This document shows, piece after piece, positions 26,289-32,342 of a stretch of 32,342 nucleotides of DNA (the stretch's first letter is position 1; every line of letters begins with the position of its first letter). The stretch spans positions 1 to 32,342 of the forward strand of contig JAHCSU010000689.1 in assembly GCA_023522315.1 (NCBI GenBank). Direction: 5' to 3'. Origin of the DNA: Nostoc sp. CCCryo 231-06. Lineage in GTDB: Bacteria; Cyanobacteriota; Cyanobacteriia; Cyanobacteriales; Nostocaceae. A program made the translations under genes and the position numbers. Under the pieces are notes generated by a model that was not told the DNA's origin, searched no databases, and worked only from the letters and a program-made list of their open reading frames with translations.

Positions 26289-26843
26289 TTAGCTTTGAGC
26301 AGCTTGGACAAACCCTAAAGTTAAGCTGTCTTTAGCGAGGAAGTGAGATAAATGATATGCACGTTCCTCAGTTTTCAACAAAATCTTTTCGTACAGATAG
26401 CGTGTACCCCGATCACCCAAACTCTCTGCCTGAGCAGCTTGACGACGAATTACGCCAATGATTGCTTGTTCGGCAACCAGGTCATTTTCCACCATTTGGC
26501 GGCAGGAATATACACCTTCAGATTCTTGTTGAAAACAGGTTAATTCTGCGAGTTTGCTGAAGGTCGCTACTGGCACACCACCCAGTCCATCCAAACGTTC
26601 TCCAATTTCATGAACGTGGTCTTGTACTTGGTTGTAGCTTTCGTTAAAAAACTCATGCAGAGAGTAAAATTCTGAGCCTTCAACTACAAAATGATGCTTT
26701 TGGTACTGCAAGTATAGTGCCTGGAAACTAGCTAATACAACGTTAAATCCTTCTGTAACTGGAGCAGTTACGCTGTGATCCAGCAACACAGGATTGTCAT
26801 ATACATTACCAAAATTCCGTAACAAAGTTTGCGTTTCAGACAT
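26289..26843 (-). CDS. dps: Dps-family mini-ferritin with His-type ferroxidase centre
   Basis: A 184-residue Dps/ferritin-like protein with a four-helix bundle. Mapping the canonical ferroxidase spacing (H, H+12, D+16, D+27, E+31) onto it gives H51, H63, N67, H78 and E82: the second Asp is His78 and the first Asp is Asn67. This is the His-type centre described for cyanobacterial DpsA of Thermosynechococcus and NpDps4 of Nostoc punctiforme, which oxidises iron with oxygen rather than peroxide. The protein here is therefore likely a Dps4-type orthologue, protecting against iron-driven oxidative damage. The N-terminus is short with few basic residues, so DNA binding is doubtful. A good Shine-Dalgarno (gagagga) and a strong terminator mark a single-gene unit. 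Confidence 0.9.
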   Translation of the reverse strand: MSETQTLLRNFGNVYDNPVLLDHSVTAPVTEGFNVVLASFQALYLQYQKHHFVVEGSEFYSLHEFFNESYNQVQDHVHEIGERLDGLGGVPVATFSKLAELTCFQQESEGVYSCRQMVENDLVAEQAIIGVIRRQAAQAESLGDRGTRYLYEKILLKTEERAYHLSHFLAKDSLTLGFVQAAQS

Positions 26844-27285
26844 TGTGTTCCTCTCTTTTTCACAGTTATAGATTTTAACTGCTTATTCCTTACATATTAA
26901 CATTTTAATAAGAAGATCAAGTCAATTCGCCATCTCAATATTTTGTATTTTTGCTTACGAAAAATCTCAAGTTTATTGTTGACTGGATGATGGCACGCTC
27001 ATCAAGTTGCATATATTTATCATTACTATTGACATTAAACATTAAATGTGCATACTCCCTAAGATGATCAGGGACAGAAAATTTTAGTTTGTCTTCCTCA
27101 TCTCTCTCATCCCCTTTTGAATATGGGATGGCTGCAAAAATTTGACTTTTTTTCCAAAATTACTGAGAATTGTTTGCACTTAAGGTATGCTGGTTTGAAG
27201 AGGTTAAACTCCTCAGACTTTCAAAAACCAGAGAGTTAAATCGCGGTAGTTACTGCAAGTTTGTTGCACTTTGAGGGCAATTCTC
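26844..27285. other. Intergenic region between dps and the small unknown gene
   Basis: About 440 bp, AT-rich, divergent promoters expected for both neighbours. Short runs of pyrimidines occur around 27090-27120. I see no gene, RNA or clear operator. Confidence 0.5.
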
Positions 27286-27543
27286 TTGAAATCATTTAGT
27301 TCAGAAATAGAAAGCAACCACCTTGTAGAGGTGAATTGGGCAGATCGCTGGCAAGTCTATCAACGCCTAAAGGAGTTAGACATTCCCTGTAGTTGTACGG
27401 CTAACCAGCCATTGCAAGTTGAAATTGGCTCTCCTATGACAGCTGTTCAACTTTGGAGTGTGATACGGCGATTAACAGCCTCGCGTCAAGACCAGATTTG
27501 GACTCTTGAATGTTGCTGGAAAAATCGCTACCAACAGTTCTAA
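27286..27543 (+). CDS. Small conserved-looking protein of unknown function
   Basis: An 85-residue soluble protein that I do not recognise. It begins MKSFSSEIESNHLVEVNWADRW; a central part, DIPCSCTANQPLQVEIGS, and an ending rich in Trp/Arg (WTLECCWKNRYQQF) suggest a small alpha/beta fold. It has four cysteines in two pairs (CSC, ECC) that could bind metal. I use TTG 27286 because a gaggg sits 8 bases upstream; a TTG at 27271 is possible. The [2Fe-2S] gene follows 63 bp downstream on the same strand with an excellent Shine-Dalgarno, so the two may be one transcript. Confidence 0.65.
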   Translation: MKSFSSEIESNHLVEVNWADRWQVYQRLKELDIPCSCTANQPLQVEIGSPMTAVQLWSVIRRLTASRQDQIWTLECCWKNRYQQF

Positions 27544-27606
27544 TCTTTAGCTGCTGCTGAGAATATCTCGCTTGATAGCTTGTATTAATTAAAAGGAGGT
27601 TAAAAA

Positions 27607-28257
27607 ATGGGTGCATCTAGCAGTATGGAAATATCAGAATTTTCCCTTGAGGGCAGATTTATAGATTTTGTTATTAAAGATGGCTATAAGCTTAAAGGCT
27701 TAATGCTGGGGACTCATGAGGGTGAGTCTTATATTAAACTCGCTAAACATTTACGGGCTGCTTTTGACTTGCGCTTACCACCAGGGACTTGGCTGCAAGT
27801 TGTTGGTTACAAAAAGCATGATTTGAAGGATGGCACTGTTACTCTGAAGGCTGAACGGGTGATGGCGGCGCGTTCTGAAATTGTGATTCAGACGGCTACC
27901 TCAGTGCAAGAACCCCCATCTATTGATAATGCCAAGGTAAAACCAGCTAAAACTAAAGCTACTATTTTGGTGTGTCAAAAATCTGATTGCATGAAACGCG
28001 GTGGTAAAGCAGTTTGTCAGGCGTTGGAGGCGGCTTTAAGCGATCGCGGTTTAGAAGACCAAGTTACAATCAAGGGCACTGGTTGTATGAAGAACTGTAA
28101 AGCTGGGCCAAACTTAGTTATGCCAGACAAAACGCGCCATAGCCGAATTCAAGCCACACAAGTTCCGGCCTTGATGGATAAGCATTTTGGTGACAAGAGT
28201 TCAGAAGCGCAGCCTGAGAATTTAACACAGGTGGCGATATATAATGGCAAGCTTTGA
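27607..28257 (+). CDS. Thioredoxin-like [2Fe-2S] ferredoxin-domain protein
   Basis: A 216-residue two-part protein. The N-terminal about 95 residues (FSLEGRFIDFVIKDGYKLKG and on) look like a beta-rich accessory domain that I cannot name. After a linker with many Ala, Lys and Pro, the C-terminal about 85 residues are a thioredoxin-fold [2Fe-2S] domain with C123-x4-C128 and C160-x3-C164 (GTGCMKNCKAGPNL), the NuoE-like ligand spacing. An extra C137 lies between. Such domains carry electrons or sense redox state. Translation starts at an ATG after a near-perfect aaggaggt. A strong terminator 110 bp downstream closes the transcript. Partner enzyme unknown. Confidence 0.88.
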   Translation: MGASSSMEISEFSLEGRFIDFVIKDGYKLKGLMLGTHEGESYIKLAKHLRAAFDLRLPPGTWLQVVGYKKHDLKDGTVTLKAERVMAARSEIVIQTATSVQEPPSIDNAKVKPAKTKATILVCQKSDCMKRGGKAVCQALEAALSDRGLEDQVTIKGTGCMKNCKAGPNLVMPDKTRHSRIQATQVPALMDKHFGDKSSEAQPENLTQVAIYNGKL

Positions 28258-28365
28258 GGAAAGACTTCATAAAATCTTGACATTTCAATGAGAAAGCTTA
28301 ATAATATCTTCTCAAGTGTGTTCCGTTAATACTCGGGTGTAAAATCTACTAGAATTTTGCAATAA

Positions 28366-28405
28366 AATCAAAAAACTGGCTTTCATTAAGGCCAGTTTTT
28401 TGATT
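28366..28405 (+). terminator. Rho-independent terminator
   Basis: A perfect 15-bp stem with a 10-base loop; core aaaaaactggc/gccagtttttt, so the T run lies in the 3' arm. It ends the transcript of the [2Fe-2S] gene. Confidence 0.85.
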
Positions 28406-28487
28406 GAATAGGATTTTTATTTTCTAATTGGTATTAAAACTACAAAACAGCATTGATTCCTAAACTGAGAGCCAGTATCATGCCTCT

Positions 28488-28916
28488 ATGGCAGTTCCAC
28501 AAGTTGTCCTTGATACAAATGTTATTGTTGCTGGTCTGCGTTCCAAACGAGGAAGTGCTTTTCGTCTACTGACGCTCGTGGGCACAGGAGTTTTTGATAT
28601 CCATCTTTCGGTTCCACTGGTTTTGGAGTATCGAGAAGTATTATCGCGGCAACTCCCAAATTTGTATGTCACTTCACTAGATGTTGAAGAATTTATCGAG
28701 TTTCATTGCTCGCTTGCAACGCAGCATCAGATTTTCTTTCTCTGGCGACCTTACTTGCCCGATCCCAAAGACGATATGGTGCTGGAGCTAGCAGTCAAGG
28801 CGCAATGTGATAGCGTAATAACATATAATGCTCGTGACTTTAATGGCATTGAGCGATTTGGGATAAAAATATTGACACCTGCGGAGTTTTTGCAATCTAT
28901 TAGAGCATTGTCATGA
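28488..28916 (+). CDS. PIN-domain toxin (COG1569-type)
   Basis: A 142-residue PIN protein. Acidic metal-binding positions: D9 in VVLDTNVIV, E47 in PLVLEYREVL, D92/D95/D96 in LPDPKDDMVLEL, D117 in YNARDFNG. The layout matches the putative RNase toxin family of the AbrB-PIN module at 3.8-4.4 kb, but the two share only the fold motifs. Its stop overlaps the next gene by four bases (ATGA). The toxin comes first here, the reverse of the other module. No good Shine-Dalgarno is visible before the ATG. Confidence 0.9.
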   Translation: MAVPQVVLDTNVIVAGLRSKRGSAFRLLTLVGTGVFDIHLSVPLVLEYREVLSRQLPNLYVTSLDVEEFIEFHCSLATQHQIFFLWRPYLPDPKDDMVLELAVKAQCDSVITYNARDFNGIERFGIKILTPAEFLQSIRALS

Positions 28917-29158
28917 GCAACCTTAGCGTCGAGCTTCCTGACTCTTTGTACAAAAGTTTGCAGGAACTTGCTAAACAAGACGGGATTTCTATAGATCAGT
29001 TTGTAGCGACAGCAGTTGCAGAAAAAATTGCTGCACTAACAACTGAAATTTATCTAGGGGAGTTAGCAAAGCGAGGCAGTCGAGAAAAATACGACGCAGT
29101 TTTAGCGAAAGTACCAGATATTGAACCGGAATCTTACGATCGCTTACCTACAGCTTAA
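28913..29158 (+). CDS. Ribbon-helix-helix-type antitoxin
   Basis: An 81-residue protein, antitoxin partner of the PIN toxin. The start NLSVELPDSLYKSLQELAKQ fits a ribbon-helix-helix strand and helix (as in CopG/HicB-like antitoxins), then GISIDQFVATAVAEKIAAL gives the second helix. The C-terminal half (about 45-81) is probably the disordered toxin-neutralising tail. The 4-bp ATGA overlap with the toxin implies translational coupling. Ribbon-helix-helix antitoxins usually repress their own operon. Confidence 0.85.
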   Translation: MSNLSVELPDSLYKSLQELAKQDGISIDQFVATAVAEKIAALTTEIYLGELAKRGSREKYDAVLAKVPDIEPESYDRLPTA

Positions 29159-29204
29159 TAACAAAGCGATCGCAAAGCAGTTTGTCATGATAAAAGCAAA
29201 GTAG

Positions 29205-29240
29205 TAATAGCGTAGGCGTAGCCGCCACAGGCATCGCTTT
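29205..29240. repeat. Dispersed repeat (gcgtaggcgtagcc family)
   Basis: A short GC-rich element, agcgtaggcgtagccgcc plus acaggcatcgc, between the antitoxin and NACHT genes. Related gcgtagcc-type sequence occurs at 14800-14812. No function seen. Confidence 0.5.
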
Positions 29241-29291
29241 GTATTTTTAAGCAGTTATAGGTGGGTATTGTAACAGCCACCCGATTGTGGT

Positions 29292-32003
29292 CTACTCTGA
29301 TGCAGGTAACTCATTGGAGCCTGAATCTGAATTTTGTTCTGAGTCTGCTAAATCTTCACTCCCAAAATTTGTGGGTAAAAGTTTCGGCCACTCAAGATTC
29401 GCCCCTTCAAGATACGCCCCTTCAAGATACGCCCCTTCAAGATACGCCCCTTCAAGATACGCCCATTTAAGATACGCCCCTTCAAGATTCGCCCATTTAA
29501 GATACGCCCCTTCAAGAATCGCCCATACAAGATTCGCCCCTTCAAGATTCGCCCCTTCAAGATGCGCCCCTTCAAGATGCGCCCCTTTAAGATGCGCCCG
29601 TTCAAGATGCGCCCGTTCAAGATTCGCCCCTTCAAGATTCGCCTGAACAAAGTCCTTCAAAACTAAAACGCAACCTTGTAAATCCAAAAAACTCAGGCAA
29701 TTCAAGCAAAACACATCAGCATAAATATTGATTCTTTGCCCTTGCAAGCGGGAAATCCAGCTACCGAAAGCTTCAGGAGTATGCCATTGAATCTTTGAAA
29801 CTGTCTTTGTCACTCTAGCGCAAGCATTTAAGACAGCCAACAACGCTTCTTCTGCATTTCGTGCTTGTCTATTTTCTTCTTGAAAATCAGGTCTGGGAGT
29901 CAAGCGTTCCATTGGCATTCCATGACGCAACATAAAACCAATCAGATGGCATAATGTCTGCTGCCAATTGCTAACATCCGATGAATTCTGTAAAGGCATT
30001 TCATCCACAACAAAGTTAAAAAGGTATTCATCTATATGGGATGCACCGCACAGAATTGCCCACCTTTTTAAAGCTTCGCGCTCATCCCATCCTTCATCTG
30101 GGTCATCTTGGCGATCGTTCAGCTTTTTATGAATGAGTCTAACTTCTCGCACAATGCGTTTTGCTGTCAAATATTCACCAAAACTTTTGTGAGTAAATTC
30201 AAAAGTTTTTTCCTGTTCTTTAACTCCACTCTCACGAAAATAAAAGGCAGTCAAAAGACGAGTTACGCCTAATTTTGCACTTTCCTGAAACTTTTCTAAA
30301 AGACTCTTTAAACTACTATGTTCACAATGGGCTTCAATCTCTCTGACTGTTGTTGTTCGTCCATCTCCATGCCAGGAAGCTAAAGCAATTTCTTCCAAGA
30401 TGCGAACAAAGTCTTTTTCCTCAATTCCACGAATGGCCGGATGTTGATAACCAGCCCAACCGCGCTGATAAACTGCTGTGAGCAAATTTGCATAAATTGC
30501 ATTCAGGTTGCCGTCTGTAGGAAATTTCTTTTGCTGGTCAAAACTCAATGCTACCAGGTAATTTAGCAAGGGTTGGGCAGTAATTTCTGTAAGGTTATCT
30601 TGGTTTAACTCTTTTGGTAAACAATCATAAGCCCGTCCGCTAGCATTGCCGTATTTATGCCACCAAATTTGACGTTGATCTTGCTGCAACAAGTTTTGAC
30701 CATCAATGTAGTTCTTTCTCTCATCTTTAGTAACAAAATAAGGCAAGATATGCAAGATTTGCTGTGGTTGGCGAAAGTCGCTACTATTTGCTTGCACTAC
30801 CAATTCTCGACCACTGATTAATACTTGTAAGCAAGTTTCACGTCCATTAAACCGCTCTACTTTTCTTTGGACTTCACGCACAAATTGTTGAGCAGTCTCA
30901 GTGGCAATTTTGCCCTGCATGGCAAGCTCATCTAAACCATCGAAGATAATCAGTAAGCGTGAATCAGCCTTATCTTTATCTAGGGGATTATGTCTGAGAA
31001 AGCCATCGTCTCGCACAAACTTACTAACTGCATCAACTAAATCATCAGAGGGTTCAAAATGGTGCAAAGGAATAAATAAAACCAGAATTTTCCCTTTTTC
31101 TGCTTGGTTAGCTGCAAATATTTTGGTAAAGGAAGATTTACCACTTCCAGGGCCACCACTAATCACTCTAATGGCATCATTGCGATCGCTTTTTTCTAAC
31201 CAAGCTTCTAGTTCAATTTCTAAGTCAAGAACAACTCGCTGATATTTCTCATCTTCTCTCATCCGGCGTTCAAATTCTTCTTCTTTTTCACCTGCAACTT
31301 TCTGCTTATAGTAGGCGTGTAAAGGAACATAAACCTGTTTTAAACCAAAGGCTTCTAAAAGCATCGGTTCTTCAACCTGTTTTTGTAGCCAAGCTAAATA
31401 ACGCTGCCATGACTGTTCTCGTTCGTTGGCTTGAGTAAAGGGGGTATCCAGTTCTTCTTTTAAACAAGCATATTTTTCTGGATGTTTTGCCCATTCTTCA
31501 TGTAAGGCAAACACAAAATAGGTAGGAAGACGATGACTAATTGTTAGTGCCTGGGCTTGATTGACGCTAAAGTATTTTAACCAGTCGGCAAAAGCAGTTT
31601 TAATCGCTTCCAGAATGGGCAAATCTTTTGGACGGCTAAAAAAATCTTGGTCAATACGCAATTCTATACTTTCTAGGGAATCGTTAAGGCGATCGCACAA
31701 TAGCTCAAGATCACTCTCGTTTGGTTTTTCAAACAGTAACTCTTGATTTCCTTGTATCAAACTCACTATTGCTTCTACCAAAGAACAGTAAATTAGTGAC
31801 CAAGCAAATTCCTCTGGCTGTGCTGATAAACCTAGTGCTGCTGTAGCTTCCACAGCATCTTTGGCTACCTCTCCCCACTGACCTAAAACCCCATTAATTA
31901 CACCTTTTCCTAGTGATTTGAATAGTTCTTTGAAGTCAGCGTTAATCGGTTTATTCCATAATGCAACAGGTTTGCTGACTGAAAATCCAGAGGTATTGCT
32001 CAT
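29292..32003 (-). CDS. NACHT-domain STAND NTPase with C-terminal pentapeptide repeats
   Basis: A 903-residue protein. An N-terminal helical region of about 260 residues has no effector domain I recognise. The NACHT NTPase has Walker A GGPGSGKSS (283-291) and Walker B LLIIFDGLDEL (340-350). Helical winged-helix/arm regions follow to about 770, with FEFTHKSFGEYLTAKRIVREV as a typical NACHT-associated motif. The C-terminal pentapeptide domain (about 785-872) has repeats such as EGAYL and EGANL and would fold as a right-handed beta-helix. The last about 30 residues are acidic and Ser-rich. Bacterial NACHT proteins include anti-phage defence factors in which C-terminal repeats act as sensor; here the sensor would be the beta-helix, and the effector is unknown. 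It converges with the PIN module, about 130 bp between stops. The Walker motifs appear intact. Confidence 0.9.
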   Translation of the reverse strand: MSNTSGFSVSKPVALWNKPINADFKELFKSLGKGVINGVLGQWGEVAKDAVEATAALGLSAQPEEFAWSLIYCSLVEAIVSLIQGNQELLFEKPNESDLELLCDRLNDSLESIELRIDQDFFSRPKDLPILEAIKTAFADWLKYFSVNQAQALTISHRLPTYFVFALHEEWAKHPEKYACLKEELDTPFTQANEREQSWQRYLAWLQKQVEEPMLLEAFGLKQVYVPLHAYYKQKVAGEKEEEFERRMREDEKYQRVVLDLEIELEAWLEKSDRNDAIRVISGGPGSGKSSFTKIFAANQAEKGKILVLFIPLHHFEPSDDLVDAVSKFVRDDGFLRHNPLDKDKADSRLLIIFDGLDELAMQGKIATETAQQFVREVQRKVERFNGRETCLQVLISGRELVVQANSSDFRQPQQILHILPYFVTKDERKNYIDGQNLLQQDQRQIWWHKYGNASGRAYDCLPKELNQDNLTEITAQPLLNYLVALSFDQQKKFPTDGNLNAIYANLLTAVYQRGWAGYQHPAIRGIEEKDFVRILEEIALASWHGDGRTTTVREIEAHCEHSSLKSLLEKFQESAKLGVTRLLTAFYFRESGVKEQEKTFEFTHKSFGEYLTAKRIVREVRLIHKKLNDRQDDPDEGWDEREALKRWAILCGASHIDEYLFNFVVDEMPLQNSSDVSNWQQTLCHLIGFMLRHGMPMERLTPRPDFQEENRQARNAEEALLAVLNACARVTKTVSKIQWHTPEAFGSWISRLQGQRINIYADVFCLNCLSFLDLQGCVLVLKDFVQANLEGANLERAHLERAHLKGAHLEGAHLEGANLEGANLVWAILEGAYLKWANLEGAYLKWAYLEGAYLEGAYLEGAYLEGANLEWPKLLPTNFGSEDLADSEQNSDSGSNELPASE
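29393..29650 (-). repeat. 15-bp coding repeat of the pentapeptide domain
   Basis: About seventeen tandem 15-bp units of the form cgccccttcaagata (plus strand), with variants tacgcc, gatgcgcc, cattcgcc. Each unit is one pentapeptide. The low divergence between neighbours points to recent duplication. It keeps several other frames open, and these are not genes. Confidence 0.9.
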
Positions 32004-32224
32004 AGCTGTTGTTATGATGCTGGTAGATGTACTGAGTTAATATATTTCAACAAGGTTTTATTATATTTTTACTAAAAACCAGCAGTAAATTTAATAATTT
32101 ATCTAGATATAGCGGTTCTCGGTTGAGTGAGGGACAAGAACCCCACCCCCAACCCCCTCCCCGCAAGCGAGGAGGGGGCTATGATGTACCTCATCTAATT
32201 AGGAAACGCTATAAATTTGTAATT
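32004..32224. other. Region upstream of the NACHT gene with dispersed hairpin
   Basis: AT-rich to about 32100, presumably the NACHT promoter. At 32153-32178 the arms ccccctcc and ggaggggg flank a loop with an inner cgc/gcg pair, a GC-rich hairpin within the dispersed repeat ccccacccccaaccccctcc. I see no gene. Confidence 0.5.
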
Positions 32225-32342
32225 TCAGCCTTAAAGGCTCAATTGTCAGCCTTAAAGGCTCAACTTTCAGGCTCAGAGGCTCAACTCTCAGGCTCAGAGG
32301 CTCAACTCTCAGGCTCAGAGGCTCAACTCTCAGGCTCAGAGG
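32225..32342. repeat. 21-bp tandem repeat, truncated by the window edge
   Basis: Units of 21 bp: two of the form tcagccttaaaggctcaa(c/t)t, then three full and one partial of tcaggctcagaggctcaact. The unit is seven codons long. In one plus-strand frame it reads SALKAQL then SGSEAQL, and on the minus strand PLSLRVE. No start codon or Shine-Dalgarno is visible upstream, so coding status is open. Confidence 0.8.

Noticed and set aside
29261-29650. Plus-strand and minus-strand frames rich in APSRY or GRILK
   Set aside because: By-products of the 15-bp pentapeptide repeat; each lies antisense to or out of frame with the NACHT gene.
32225-32342. CRISPR array
   Set aside because: The repeats are directly adjacent with no variable spacers.

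Overview
The window looks like chromosome of a filamentous heterocyst-forming cyanobacterium (Nostoc/Anabaena type). I count more than twenty copies of the HIP1 octamer GCGATCGC. There are many heptameric short tandem repeats (STRRs) and dispersed hairpin repeats. The gene set is cyanobacterial: the response regulator RpaB, a complex-C cofactor assembly (CCB) protein, an NblB-like HEAT protein, a DUF760 protein, a PEP-CTERM protein, a group 2 sigma factor, Ser/Thr kinases with WD40 repeats, and a Dps with a His-type ferroxidase centre. I see no rRNA, tRNA, intact insertion sequence, prophage or CRISPR array. No database search was possible; family names come from motif recognition.

Layout. 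1-4.5 kb: a membrane protein, a secreted peptidoglycan-binding protein with a (TATP)n tail, a membrane-anchored SDH/ClpP-like serine protease, and an AbrB-PIN toxin-antitoxin pair. 4.6-9 kb: a signalling cluster with a kinase-WD40 protein, a membrane sensor with a c-type heme motif and HAMP domain but no output domain, and a second kinase. 9.6-11.5 kb: two Uma2-family nuclease-like paralogues. 11.5-16.8 kb: radA and rpaB (divergent), a CCB-type assembly factor, an M48-like protein lacking two zinc ligands, and a DUF456 membrane protein. 17-20.6 kb: PEP-CTERM protein, NblB-like HEAT protein, CBS protein, Nudix hydrolase, DUF760 protein. 20.8-26.9 kb: group 2 sigma factor, carB, dps. 27.2-28.3 kb: a small unknown gene followed by a thioredoxin-like [2Fe-2S] protein. 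28.4-32 kb: a PIN toxin/antitoxin pair converging on a large NACHT NTPase with a C-terminal pentapeptide-repeat domain, probably a small defence locus. The window ends inside a 21-bp tandem repeat.

Working together. The heme/HAMP sensor may pass a redox or ligand signal to the flanking kinases. RpaB, the NblB-like protein, the CCB factor, Dps and the sigma factor are all of kinds tied to photosynthetic acclimation and stress, though they do not form an operon. Two toxin-antitoxin modules and the NACHT protein are the accessory component.

The most distinctive observations are the M48 homologue with zinc-ligand positions changed to Arg, STRRs lying against the stop codons of six genes, the output-less heme sensor between two kinases, the NACHT-pentapeptide gene built on a nearly uniform 15-bp repeat, a hairpin-like insertion inside a WD40 blade, and the unexplained 21-bp repeat at the right edge.
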